A DNA stretch of 64,000 nt from Flavobacterium sp. TR2 (GTDB taxonomy: Bacteria > Bacteroidota > Bacteroidia > Flavobacteriales > Flavobacteriaceae), in contig NZ_CP104307.1 in assembly GCF_025252405.1 (NCBI RefSeq), positions 4,154,001-4,218,000 on the forward strand. The letters run 5' to 3'. The position numbers were made by a program, and so were the translations under genes. This document shows, piece by piece, positions 43,624 to 55,323 of this stretch (its first letter is position 1; the number at the start of each line of letters is the position of its first letter). The notes below the pieces were generated by a model. The model was not told where the DNA came from. It did not search any database and worked only from the letters and a program-made list of their open reading frames with translations.

Positions 43624-44541
43624 TTAGAAAAATCTTGGTGAAGTTATACGTCCATATTTATTTAAGAATTCAAAACGGAGGAATATCTCGTGCGATCCTG
43701 AATTATAATTCACTAATTTGGTTGTTTCACGATCGTAAGCATAACCCAAATACAAACCATCTGTGATTTGAAAACCAGCCAGTGCACTTACCGAAGCGCT
43801 CCATCTGTAAGCCACTCCAATTACAAATTTATCGTTGAACATAAAGTTAGCCGATGCATCTACTTGCAATGGTGAACCTTCGACCATTTTTGTCATTATA
43901 GCCGGTTTAAATTTTACGGTTTCATAACGATCTAATTCAAATACATAACCTGCGATAAAATAATAGTTGATTTTGTCTTTGTAAATCGCAACATCATTAT
44001 CATCATAACGATTGGTCTGAATGAAATTAGGAACCGATAAACCTACATAAGCTTTATCTGTATGCCAGTAAACTCCGGCTCCAATATTAGGCGTGAATTT
44101 ATTTTTAAAATCCTGAAATTGCGGATCTCCCTGATCTTCCGGTGTTAATTTAGTTGGATCTAATTTGAATAAATTTGCTGATCCTTTTATGCCAAAAGAT
44201 AATTTGGCTGTAGCCGATGTTGGTATAGAATACGAAAAATCTGCCGATAAGTTATTCTCATTCGTTGGACCTATTTTATCATTGATTAATGAAACTCCTA
44301 ACCCAACGTTATTACCAACTGGTGTATTTACAGAAAAACTACTTGTTTCCGGCGCGCCATCTAACCCAACCCATTGGGTACGATATAAACCAAAAATACT
44401 CAGTACTCCACGTGATCCCGCATAAGCAGGATTCACATTAATGGTATTGTACATATATTGTGTAAATTGTGCATCCTGCTGTGCAAAGCTCGCAGTTGAA
44501 CAAAACAGTAAAACTAAAATTAACTTTTTCATTTTTTTCAT
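43624..44541 (-). CDS. PorP/SprF family type IX secretion system membrane protein
   Basis: 305 residues with signal peptide (LILVLLFCSTASFA) and the family start QQDAQFTQYMYNTINVNPAYAGSRG, followed by an outer-membrane beta-barrel pattern. PorP/SprF proteins work with the type IX secretion machinery; SprF is needed for delivery of the giant adhesin SprB in Flavobacterium johnsoniae. Here the gene directly follows a giant CHU_C adhesin, so it probably serves that adhesin. Confidence 0.92.
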   Translation of the reverse strand: MKKMKKLILVLLFCSTASFAQQDAQFTQYMYNTINVNPAYAGSRGVLSIFGLYRTQWVGLDGAPETSSFSVNTPVGNNVGLGVSLINDKIGPTNENNLSADFSYSIPTSATAKLSFGIKGSANLFKLDPTKLTPEDQGDPQFQDFKNKFTPNIGAGVYWHTDKAYVGLSVPNFIQTNRYDDNDVAIYKDKINYYFIAGYVFELDRYETVKFKPAIMTKMVEGSPLQVDASANFMFNDKFVIGVAYRWSASVSALAGFQITDGLYLGYAYDRETTKLVNYNSGSHEIFLRFEFLNKYGRITSPRFF

Positions 44542-44589
44542 TTTTAATTACAGCTCAACTTCAACAAGCCAATTAATTAGCATAGAATA

Positions 44590-47500
44590 TTATTTGGTCA
44601 AGTACAGATAACCCGCTTCCTGATGAGGAGTAGATTGATGGTCTTTATATTTTATGATATAATAATATGTTCCCTCTGGTAATCCTTTTGATTCTTTAAT
44701 GGTAACACGTCCTTCTGAAATTCCTCTAAAGGCAACATCGGTATTATTGTAATGATCTCTTTCAAAAACCAATACACCCCAACGATTATAAATTTGAACT
44801 GTGTTGTCAGGATAACATTCTATTCCTTGTATATAGAATCTTTCGTTCATACTATCACCATTTATTGAAACGGCATTAAAAATTTTGATTACACAACCAC
44901 TTAATAATAAAACTGTTGGATTGTCACCTAGATTATTTATGTTATCTGACTTATCCTCAACTTTAATTCCACTTAGAGTACTACCCATTACACTAGCCTG
45001 ATTACTAATACTTCCATTATTAATATCATTTTGCGTGATGCTATATTGAGCACTAAAAGAAACTTCATCCGTATCATTTACATTCAAATCTATTGGACCT
45101 CCTGACATAATAATACCAGCTAATGGATCTAAAACAGTAATATTGTACAAAGGAACATTTCCAGTATTAGTAACCTTGAAGTTATAAGTTATAGTTTCGC
45201 CAGCATCTGCATTCCCATTACTATTTTCATCATTAAATACCGCTGTCTTAATTATGGCAATTGATGGAACTTCAACAATCGCCGGGGCACTTACTACTAC
45301 CGTAGAGCTAATAGTACTACAATTCAATGGGTTGTTTACTTCACAAATCGTATAGCTTACTGAATAGTTTCCAGATGGGGTGTTGGCCGGAACTGTTACT
45401 GTTCCATCTGCATTTACTACTAGTCCTGATCCTACTGGAACCGTACTTGATGTGATTTGTACATTCCCTGCTGCAGTACCTACTACTACTGGGCTTCCAT
45501 TTAAGGTATCGTTGCCCGTTAATGCCGTGGTGGTGCCACCTGGTAATCCATTAACCGAAGGGGTCGTTTCTGTTACCGCAACAATCGCCGGGGCACTTAC
45601 TACTACCGTAGAGCTAATAGTACTACAATTCAATGGGTTGTTTACTTCACAAATCGTATAGCTTACTGAATAGTTTCCAGATGGGGTGTTGGCCGGAACT
45701 GTTACTGTTCCATCTGCATTTACTACTAGTCCTGATCCTACTGGAACCGTACTTGATGTGATTTGTACATTCCCTGCTGCAGTACCTACTACTACTGGGC
45801 TTCCATTTAAGGTATCGTTGCCCGTTAATGCCGTGGTGGTGCCACCTGGTAATCCATTAACCGAAGGGGTCGTTTCTGTTACCGCAACAATCGCCGGGGC
45901 ACTTACTACTACCGTAGAGCTAATAGTACTACAATTCAATGGGTTGTTTACTTCACAAATCGTATAGCTTACTGAATAGTTTCCAGATGGGGTGTTGGCC
46001 GGAACTGTTACTGTTCCATCTGCATTTACTACTAGTCCTGATCCTACTGGAACCGTACTTGATGTGATTTGTACATTCCCTGCTGCAGTACCTACTACTA
46101 CTGGGCTTCCATTTAAGGTATCGTTGCCCGTTAATGCCGTGGTGGTGCCACCTGGTAATCCATTAACCGAAGGGGTCGTTTCTGTTACCGCAACAATCGC
46201 CGGGGCACTTACTACTACCGTAGAGCTAATAGTACTACAATTCAATGGGTTGTTTACTTCACAAATCGTATAGCTTACTGAATAGTTTCCAGATGGGGTG
46301 TTGGCCGGAACTGTTACTGTTCCATCTGCATTTACTACTAGTCCTGATCCTACTGGAACCGTACTTGATGTGATTTGTACATTCCCTGCTGCAGTACCTA
46401 CTACTACTGGGCTTCCATTTAAGGTATCGTTGCCCGTTAATGCCGTGGTGGTGCCACCTGGTAATCCATTAACCGAAGGGGTCGTTTCTGTTACCGCAAC
46501 AATCGCCGGGGCACTTACTACTACCGTAGAGCTAATAGTACTACAATTCAATGGGTTGTTTACTTCACAAATCGTATAGCTTACTGAATAGTTTCCAGAT
46601 GGGGTGTTGGCCGGAACTGTTACTGTTCCATCTGCATTTACTACTAGTCCTGATCCTACTGGAACCGTACTTGATGTGATTTGTACATTCCCTGCTGCAG
46701 TACCTACTACTACTGGGCTTCCATTTAAGGTATCGTTGCCCGTTAATGCCGTGGTGGTGCCACCTGGTAATCCATTAACCGAAGGGGTCGTTTCTGTTAC
46801 CGCAACAATCGCCGGGGCACTTACTACTACCGTAGAGCTAATAGTACTACAATTCAATGGGTTGTTTACTTCACAAATCGTATAGCTTACTGAATAGTTT
46901 CCAGATGGGGTGTTGGCCGGAACTGTTACTGTTCCATCTGCATTTACTACTAGTCCTGATCCTACTGGAACCGTACTTGATGTGATTTGTACATTCCCTG
47001 CTGCAGTACCTACTACTACTGGGCTTCCATTTAAGGTATCGTTGCCCGTTAATGCCGTGGTGGTGCCACCTGGTAATCCATTAACCGAAGGGGTCGTTTC
47101 TGTTACCGCAACAATCGCCGGGGCACTTACTACTACCGTAGAGCTAATAGTACTACAATTCAATGGGTTGTTTACTTCACAAATCGTATAGCTTACTGAA
47201 TAGTTTCCAGATGGGGTGTTGGCCGGAACTGTTACTGTTCCATCTGCATTTACTACTAGTCCTGATCCTACTGGAACCGTACTTGATGTGATTTGTACAT
47301 TCCCTGCTGCAGTACCTACTACTACTGGGCTTCCATTTAAGGTATCGTTGCCCGTTAATGCCGTGGTGGTGCCACCTGGTAATCCATTAACCGAAGGGGT
47401 CGTTTCTGTTACCGCAACAATCGCCGGGGCACTTACTACTACCGTAGAGCTAATAGTACTACAATTCAATGGGTTGTTTACTTCACAAATCGTATAGCTT

Positions 47501-50500
47501 ACTGAATAGTTTCCAGATGGGGTGTTGGCCGGAACTGTTACTGTTCCATCTGCATTTACTACTAGTCCTGATCCTACTGGAACCGTACTTGATGTGATTT
47601 GTACATTCCCTGCTGCAGTACCTACTACTACTGGGCTTCCATTTAAGGTATCGTTGCCCGTTAATGCCGTGGTGGTGCCACCTGGTAATCCATTAACCGA
47701 AGGGGTCGTTTCTGTTACCGCAACAATCGCCGGGGCACTTACTACTACCGTAGAGCTAATAGTACTACAATTCAATGGGTTGTTTACTTCACAAATCGTA
47801 TAGCTTACTGAATAGTTTCCAGATGGGGTGTTGGCCGGAACTGTTACTGTTCCATCTGCATTTACTACTAGTCCTGATCCTACTGGAACCGTACTTGATG
47901 TGATTTGTACATTCCCTGCTGCAGTACCTACTACTACTGGGCTTCCATTTAAGGTATCGTTGCCCGTTAATGCCGTGGTGGTGCCACCTGGTAATCCATT
48001 AACCGAAGGGGTCGTTTCTGTTACCGCAACAATCGCCGGGGCACTTACTACTACCGTAGAGCTAATAGTACTACAATTCAATGGGTTGTTTACTTCACAA
48101 ATCGTATAGCTTACTGAATAGTTTCCAGATGGGGTGTTGGCCGGAACTGTTACTGTTCCATCTGCATTTACTACTAGTCCTGATCCTACTGGAACCGTAC
48201 TTGATGTGATTTGTACATTCCCTGCTGCAGTACCTACTACTACTGGGCTTCCATTTAAGGTATCGTTGCCCGTTAATGCCGTGGTGGTGCCACCTGGTAA
48301 TCCATTAACCGAAGGGGTCGTTTCTGTTACCGCAACAATCGCCGGGGCACTTACTACTACCGTAGAGCTAATAGTACTACAATTCAATGGGTTGTTTACT
48401 TCACAAATCGTATAGCTTACTGAATAGTTTCCAGATGGGGTGTTGGCCGGAACTGTTACTGTTCCATCTGCATTTACTACTAGTCCTGATCCTACTGGAA
48501 CCGTACTTGATGTGATTTGTACATTCCCTGCTGCAGTACCTACTACTACTGGGCTTCCATTTAAGGTATCGTTGCCCGTTAATGCCGTGGTGGTGCCACC
48601 TGGTAATCCATTAACCGAAGGGGTCGTTTCTGTTACCGCAACAATCGCCGGGGCACTTACTACTACCGTAGAGCTAATAGTACTACAATTCAATGGGTTG
48701 TTTACTTCACAAATCGTATAGCTTACTGAATAGTTTCCAGATGGGGTGTTGGCCGGAACTGTTACTGTTCCATCTGCATTTACTACTAGTCCTGATCCTA
48801 CTGGAACCGTACTTGATGTGATTTGTACATTCCCTGCTGCAGTACCTACTACTACTGGGCTTCCATTTAAGGTATCGTTGCCCGTTAATGCCGTGGTGGT
48901 GCCACCTGGTAATCCATTAACCGAAGGGGTCGTTTCTGTTACCGCAACAATCGCCGGGGCACTTACTACTACCGTAGAGCTAATAGTACTACAATTCAAT
49001 GGGTTGTTTACTTCACAAATCGTATAGCTTACTGAATAGTTTCCAGATGGGGTGTTGGCCGGAACTGTTACTGTTCCATCTGCATTTACTACTAGTCCTG
49101 ATCCTACTGGAACCGTACTTGATGTGATTTGTACATTCCCTGCTGCAGTACCTACTACTACTGGGCTTCCATTTAAGGTATCGTTGCCCGTTAATGCCGT
49201 GGTGGTGCCACCTGGTAATCCATTAACCGAAGGGGTCGTTTCTGTTACCGCAACAATCGCCGGGGCACTTACTACTACCGTAGAGCTAATAGTACTACAA
49301 TTCAATGGGTTGTTTACTTCACAAATCGTATAGCTTACTGAATAGTTTCCAGATGGGGTGTTGGCCGGAACTGTTACTGTTCCATCTGCATTTACTACTA
49401 GTCCTGATCCTACTGGAACCGTACTTGATGTGATTTGTACATTCCCTGCTGCAGTACCTACTACTACTGGGCTTCCATTTAAGGTATCGTTGCCCGTTAA
49501 TGCCGTGGTGGTGCCACCTGGTAATCCATTAACCGAAGGGGTCGTTTCTGTTACCGCAACAATCGCCGGGGCACTTACTACTACCGTAGAGCTAATAGTA
49601 CTACAATTCAATGGGTTGTTTACTTCACAAATCGTATAGCTTACTGAATAGTTTCCAGATGGGGTGTTGGCCGGAACTGTTACTGTTCCATCTGCATTTA
49701 CTACTAGTCCTGATCCTACTGGAACCGTACTTGATGTGATTTGTACATTCCCTGCTGCAGTACCTACTACTACTGGGCTTCCATTTAAGGTATCGTTGCC
49801 CGTTAATGCCGTGGTGGTGCCACCTGGTAATCCATTAACCGAAGGGGTCGTTTCTGTTACCGCAACAATCGCCGGGGCACTTACTACTACCGTAGAGCTA
49901 ATAGTACTACAATTCAATGGGTTGTTTACTTCACAAATCGTATAGCTTACTGAATAGTTTCCAGATGGGGTGTTGGCCGGAACTGTTACTGTTCCATCTG
50001 CATTTACTACTAGTCCTGATCCTACTGGAACCGTACTTGATGTGATTTGTACATTCCCTGCTGCAGTACCTACTACTACTGGGCTTCCATTTAAGGTATC
50101 GTTGCCCGTTAATGCCGTGGTGGTGCCACCTGGTAATCCATTAACCGAAGGGGTCGTTTCTGTTACCGCAACAATCGCCGGGGCACTTACTACTACCGTA
50201 GAGCTAATAGTACTACAATTCAATGGGTTGTTTACTTCACAAATCGTATAGCTTACTGAATAGTTTCCAGATGGGGTGTTGGCCGGAACTGTTACTGTTC
50301 CATCTGCATTTACTACTAGTCCTGATCCTACTGGAACCGTACTTGATGTGATTTGTACATTCCCTGCTGCAGTACCTACTACTACTGGGCTTCCATTTAA
50401 GGTATCGTTGCCCGTTAATGCCGTGGTGGTGCCACCTGGTAATCCATTAACCGAAGGGGTCGTTTCTGTTACCGCAACAATTATATTTATAGGTGTTGGA

Positions 50501-53500
50501 GTAACACTAGAGGTATTATTTCCAGGGGTAGGATCTGCTTCATTGGCAGCTATACTCGCACTGTTGGTATACGTTCCAGAGGCATTGACTGTGGCAATGA
50601 TAGATAAGGTAGCATTCGCTCCATTGGCTAAAGCACCAATCGCCCAGATTCCAGTTCCACTTGTATAGGTTCCTGAAGCTGTGCTGGCACTTACAAAAGT
50701 ATAACCGGAAGGTAAAATATCCGTTACACTTACTCCTGTTGCGTTGCTTGGACCTGCATTGGTTGCTGTTAAAGTAAAAGTAACATTACTGCCAACATTA
50801 GGCGTAGCGCTACTTGCGGTTTTGGTTATACCAACATTAGACTGCGCAACCGGGGTTGGGGTAACACTAGAGGTATTATTTCCAGGAGTAGGATCTGCTT
50901 CATTGGCAGCTATACTCGCACTGTTGGTATACGTTCCAGAGGCATTGACTGTGGCAATGATAGATAAGGTAGCATTCGCTCCATTGGCTAAAGCACCAAT
51001 CGCCCAGATTCCAGTTCCACTTGTATAGGTTCCTGAAGCTGTGCTGGCACTTACAAAAGTATAACCGGAAGGTAAAATATCCGTTACACTTACTCCTGTT
51101 GCGTTGCTTGGACCTGCATTGGTTGCTGTTAAAGTAAAAGTAACATTACTGCCAACATTAGGCGTAGCGCTACTTGCGGTTTTGGTTATACCAACATTAG
51201 ACTGCGCAACCGGGGTTGGGGTAACACTAGAGGTATTATTTCCAGGGGTAGGATCTGCTTCATTGGCAGTTATACTCGCACTGTTGGTATACGTTCCTGA
51301 GGCATTGACTGTGGCAATGATAGATAAGGTAGCATTCGCTCCATTGGCTAAAGTACCAATGGCCCAGATTCCAGTTCCACTTGTATAGGTTCCTGAAGCT
51401 GTGCTGGCACTTACAAAAGTATAACCGGAAGGTAAAATATCCGTTACACTTACTCCTGTTGCGTTGCTTGGACCTGCATTGGTTGCTGTTAAAGTAAAAG
51501 TAACATTACTGCCAACATTAGGCGTAGCGCTACTTGCGGTTTTGGTTATACCAACATTAGACTGCGCAACCGGGGTTGGGGTAACACTAGAGGTATTATT
51601 TCCAGGAGTAGGATCTGCTTCATTGGCAGCTATACTCGCACTGTTGGTATACGTTCCAGAGGCATTGACTGTGGCAATGATAGATAAGGTAGCATTCGCT
51701 CCATTGGCTAAAGCACCAATCGCCCAGATTCCAGTTCCACTTGTATAGGTTCCTGAAGCTGTGCTGGCACTTACAAAAGTATAACCGGAAGGTAAAATAT
51801 CCGTTACACTTACTCCTGTTGCGTTGCTTGGACCTGCATTGGTTGCTGTTAAAGTAAAAGTAACATTACTGCCAACATTAGGCGTAGCGCTACTTGCGGT
51901 TTTGGTTATACCAACATTAGACTGCGCAACCGGGGTTGGGGTAACACTAGAGGTATTATTTCCAGGGGTAGGATCTGCTTCATTGGCAGTTATACTCGCA
52001 CTGTTGGTATACGTTCCTGAGGCATTGACTGTGGCAATGATAGATAAGGTAGCATTCGCTCCATTGGCTAAAGTACCAATGGCCCAGATTCCAGTTCCAC
52101 TTGTATAGGTTCCTGAAGCTGTGCTGGCACTTACAAAAGTATAACCGGAAGGTAAAATATCCGTTACACTTACTCCTGTTGCGTTGCTTGGACCTGCATT
52201 GGTTGCTGTTAAAGTAAAAGTAACATTACTGCCAACATTAGGCGTAGCGCTACTTGCGGTTTTGGTTATACCAACATTAGACTGCGCAACCGGGGTTGGG
52301 GTAACACTAGAGGTATTATTTCCAGGGGTAGGATCTGCTTCATTGGCAGTTATACTCGCACTGTTGGTATACGTTCCTGAGGCATTGACTGTGGCAATGA
52401 TAGATAAGGTAGCATTCGCTCCATTGGCTAAAGTACCAATGGCCCAGATTCCAGTTCCACTTGTATAGGTTCCTGAAGCTGTGCTGGCACTTACAAAAGT
52501 ATAACCGGAAGGTAAAATATCCGTTACACTTACTCCTGTTGCGTTGCTTGGACCTGCATTGGTTGCTGTTAAAGTAAAAGTAACATTACTGCCAACATTA
52601 GGCGTAGCGCTACTTGCGGTTTTGGTTATACCAACATTAGACTGCGCAACCGGGGTTGGGGTAACACTAGAGGTATTATTTCCAGGGGTAGGATCTGCAA
52701 TATCTGGAGATGCTATAGAAGCACTATTCAAATAAGGACCTGCAGCTTTTACCGTAGCAGTAATTTGCAAAGTTGGGGAAGAGCCTATATTTAATAAACC
52801 AATATCCCAAACCCCTGTCGAGGAATCGTATGTCCCAACACTTGGTGTAGCAGACACAAAAGTGTAACCAGCTGGTAACAAATCAGTAACCTTGGTATTT
52901 GGTGCATTACCAGGACCAGTATTGCCTGCTGTGAGTGTAAAAACAACATTGCTTCCCACATTTGGACTTGGGTTATTTACAGTTTTAGAAACAGAGAGAT
53001 CGGCAGAAATTATACCCTCTATAATATCTAAAAAAACACCCGAATCCAACGATGCATCACCAGCGTCAGCAATTACAATTTTAAAAGTATAAGTTCCTCC
53101 AGGAGTTAAGCCAGTAATGGATTTCTTTATCGACTTTGTTAAACCATTATGTTCTGTAAAAACTGGGAAAGGTCCTGGTTGAGGCGCTGTATTCAGGTTA
53201 TATTTACCTCCAGTAGTAGTTGTAATGTGACCATTATTGATATACAAAGCAGATTGAGAACCATCGTATGCAGCGACAGGTGTTGCCGGTGAGCTAAATC
53301 CAGGAATACCAGAATTTACCTTATTTATTGATGTGGCATTACCATTTGGCAATGTTGCGAAATTCTGAATTCCAGAAATACCAGGCCCCGAAACAAAAAA
53401 ACCAAAAGCATCATCATAATTAGAACCTACATAATCTGGAAACTCCTCTGAACCAAATTGATAACTAAAAAGTAGTCCCGAAACATTCGGTGCTAAAGTT

Positions 53501-54009
53501 ATTGTAAAAGAATACGATACTAAGTCACGTGTTGCGGTAGGATCAATTAAAGATAAATTGGGATCTGATAATGTTGTAGCTCCAGCAGGGTTAAAACTAT
53601 TTTGGACAGCAGTATTTTTGTTTGCTAATTCGAAAGGGGCACTTCCTGTAGTAAAGTACACACCGCTCGGTATCTGCAAACCAGCGCCACTAATACCATT
53701 AGAAAAGGTGGCAACTTGATTTGCACGCAATGTTGCGGCAGTTGCTGCTCCCGACAATGTTCCACCAACGATAACTATTCCAGGCCCATTTAAAGCGGTA
53801 TTTATCTGCAAATTTGATGGATTTGTTACAATAGTAGCTTGAGCATATATTGAAGATGATATATTAAAAAGAAAAAAAACATTTATAAAAAAAGAAAAAG
53901 AATTAAAATTTAATAACTTATTCAAAATCAATAGTCCTTTGCTAAATAGAAAATAGAAAATCGATAATAAACTTTTAATTACAGAATTAATGAGTGTAAA
54001 ATTATTCAT
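44590..54009 (-). CDS. Giant repeat surface adhesin with gliding-motility-associated C-terminal domain
   Basis: 3139 residues. Order: signal/hydrophobic start (to ~57), choice-of-anchor L domain (~60-335; FGSEEFPDYVGSNYDDAFGFF), one divergent DUF11 repeat, six DUF11 repeats of 120 aa, seventeen identical-looking 102 aa repeats (TETTPSVNGLPGGTTTALTG…), another DUF11/DUF7507-like domain (~2900-3025), and a type-B CHU_C sorting domain (IYNRWGVLVFERD, EGTYYYIIKYKD, GYLYLTK). It is exported by the type IX system and displayed on the surface for adhesion or gliding. The repeats carry few cysteines (two per 102 aa unit). Co-oriented with PorP/SprF and OmpA partners downstream. Confidence 0.92.
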   Translation of the reverse strand: MNNFTLINSVIKSLLSIFYFLFSKGLLILNKLLNFNSFSFFINVFFLFNISSSIYAQATIVTNPSNLQINTALNGPGIVIVGGTLSGAATAATLRANQVATFSNGISGAGLQIPSGVYFTTGSAPFELANKNTAVQNSFNPAGATTLSDPNLSLIDPTATRDLVSYSFTITLAPNVSGLLFSYQFGSEEFPDYVGSNYDDAFGFFVSGPGISGIQNFATLPNGNATSINKVNSGIPGFSSPATPVAAYDGSQSALYINNGHITTTTGGKYNLNTAPQPGPFPVFTEHNGLTKSIKKSITGLTPGGTYTFKIVIADAGDASLDSGVFLDIIEGIISADLSVSKTVNNPSPNVGSNVVFTLTAGNTGPGNAPNTKVTDLLPAGYTFVSATPSVGTYDSSTGVWDIGLLNIGSSPTLQITATVKAAGPYLNSASIASPDIADPTPGNNTSSVTPTPVAQSNVGITKTASSATPNVGSNVTFTLTATNAGPSNATGVSVTDILPSGYTFVSASTASGTYTSGTGIWAIGTLANGANATLSIIATVNASGTYTNSASITANEADPTPGNNTSSVTPTPVAQSNVGITKTASSATPNVGSNVTFTLTATNAGPSNATGVSVTDILPSGYTFVSASTASGTYTSGTGIWAIGTLANGANATLSIIATVNASGTYTNSASITANEADPTPGNNTSSVTPTPVAQSNVGITKTASSATPNVGSNVTFTLTATNAGPSNATGVSVTDILPSGYTFVSASTASGTYTSGTGIWAIGALANGANATLSIIATVNASGTYTNSASIAANEADPTPGNNTSSVTPTPVAQSNVGITKTASSATPNVGSNVTFTLTATNAGPSNATGVSVTDILPSGYTFVSASTASGTYTSGTGIWAIGTLANGANATLSIIATVNASGTYTNSASITANEADPTPGNNTSSVTPTPVAQSNVGITKTASSATPNVGSNVTFTLTATNAGPSNATGVSVTDILPSGYTFVSASTASGTYTSGTGIWAIGALANGANATLSIIATVNASGTYTNSASIAANEADPTPGNNTSSVTPTPVAQSNVGITKTASSATPNVGSNVTFTLTATNAGPSNATGVSVTDILPSGYTFVSASTASGTYTSGTGIWAIGALANGANATLSIIATVNASGTYTNSASIAANEADPTPGNNTSSVTPTPINIIVAVTETTPSVNGLPGGTTTALTGNDTLNGSPVVVGTAAGNVQITSSTVPVGSGLVVNADGTVTVPANTPSGNYSVSYTICEVNNPLNCSTISSTVVVSAPAIVAVTETTPSVNGLPGGTTTALTGNDTLNGSPVVVGTAAGNVQITSSTVPVGSGLVVNADGTVTVPANTPSGNYSVSYTICEVNNPLNCSTISSTVVVSAPAIVAVTETTPSVNGLPGGTTTALTGNDTLNGSPVVVGTAAGNVQITSSTVPVGSGLVVNADGTVTVPANTPSGNYSVSYTICEVNNPLNCSTISSTVVVSAPAIVAVTETTPSVNGLPGGTTTALTGNDTLNGSPVVVGTAAGNVQITSSTVPVGSGLVVNADGTVTVPANTPSGNYSVSYTICEVNNPLNCSTISSTVVVSAPAIVAVTETTPSVNGLPGGTTTALTGNDTLNGSPVVVGTAAGNVQITSSTVPVGSGLVVNADGTVTVPANTPSGNYSVSYTICEVNNPLNCSTISSTVVVSAPAIVAVTETTPSVNGLPGGTTTALTGNDTLNGSPVVVGTAAGNVQITSSTVPVGSGLVVNADGTVTVPANTPSGNYSVSYTICEVNNPLNCSTISSTVVVSAPAIVAVTETTPSVNGLPGGTTTALTGNDTLNGSPVVVGTAAGNVQITSSTVPVGSGLVVNADGTVTVPANTPSGNYSVSYTICEVNNPLNCSTISSTVVVSAPAIVAVTETTPSVNGLPGGTTTALTGNDTLNGSPVVVGTAAGNVQITSSTVPVGSGLVVNADGTVTVPANTPSGNYSVSYTICEVNNPLNCSTISSTVVVSAPAIVAVTETTPSVNGLPGGTTTALTGNDTLNGSPVVVGTAAGNVQITSSTVPVGSGLVVNADGTVTVPANTPSGNYSVSYTICEVNNPLNCSTISSTVVVSAPAIVAVTETTPSVNGLPGGTTTALTGNDTLNGSPVVVGTAAGNVQITSSTVPVGSGLVVNADGTVTVPANTPSGNYSVSYTICEVNNPLNCSTISSTVVVSAPAIVAVTETTPSVNGLPGGTTTALTGNDTLNGSPVVVGTAAGNVQITSSTVPVGSGLVVNADGTVTVPANTPSGNYSVSYTICEVNNPLNCSTISSTVVVSAPAIVAVTETTPSVNGLPGGTTTALTGNDTLNGSPVVVGTAAGNVQITSSTVPVGSGLVVNADGTVTVPANTPSGNYSVSYTICEVNNPLNCSTISSTVVVSAPAIVAVTETTPSVNGLPGGTTTALTGNDTLNGSPVVVGTAAGNVQITSSTVPVGSGLVVNADGTVTVPANTPSGNYSVSYTICEVNNPLNCSTISSTVVVSAPAIVAVTETTPSVNGLPGGTTTALTGNDTLNGSPVVVGTAAGNVQITSSTVPVGSGLVVNADGTVTVPANTPSGNYSVSYTICEVNNPLNCSTISSTVVVSAPAIVAVTETTPSVNGLPGGTTTALTGNDTLNGSPVVVGTAAGNVQITSSTVPVGSGLVVNADGTVTVPANTPSGNYSVSYTICEVNNPLNCSTISSTVVVSAPAIVAVTETTPSVNGLPGGTTTALTGNDTLNGSPVVVGTAAGNVQITSSTVPVGSGLVVNADGTVTVPANTPSGNYSVSYTICEVNNPLNCSTISSTVVVSAPAIVAVTETTPSVNGLPGGTTTALTGNDTLNGSPVVVGTAAGNVQITSSTVPVGSGLVVNADGTVTVPANTPSGNYSVSYTICEVNNPLNCSTISSTVVVSAPAIVEVPSIAIIKTAVFNDENSNGNADAGETITYNFKVTNTGNVPLYNITVLDPLAGIIMSGGPIDLNVNDTDEVSFSAQYSITQNDINNGSISNQASVMGSTLSGIKVEDKSDNINNLGDNPTVLLLSGCVIKIFNAVSINGDSMNERFYIQGIECYPDNTVQIYNRWGVLVFERDHYNNTDVAFRGISEGRVTIKESKGLPEGTYYYIIKYKDHQSTPHQEAGYLYLTK
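45280..50481. repeat. 17 tandem 306 bp repeats inside the giant adhesin
   Basis: The 102-codon unit repeats 17 times without a gap (17 x 306 = 5202 bp), and landmark bases recur every 306 bp from 45380 to 50276. Reading by eye, the copies look identical at nucleotide level, including silent positions, which implies very recent amplification or homogenisation. Copy number may therefore vary between strains and be misassembled by short reads. Confidence 0.93.
50485..52644. repeat. Six tandem 360 bp DUF11 repeats inside the giant adhesin
   Basis: Six 120-codon units. Two subtypes differ at a few sites (IGTLANG…SITANE versus IGALANG…SIAANE). From the N-terminus the order is T, T, A, T, A, A, so subtypes are interleaved, as expected from duplication of mixed pairs. 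A seventh, divergent copy precedes them. Confidence 0.9.

Positions 54010-55323
<1,314 letters not shown>

Noticed and set aside
45380..52735. Series of 63-130 aa plus-strand ORFs repeating every 306 or 360 bp
   Set aside because: They are antisense shadows of the adhesin repeats: each is the same frame in each unit and has no independent start context.
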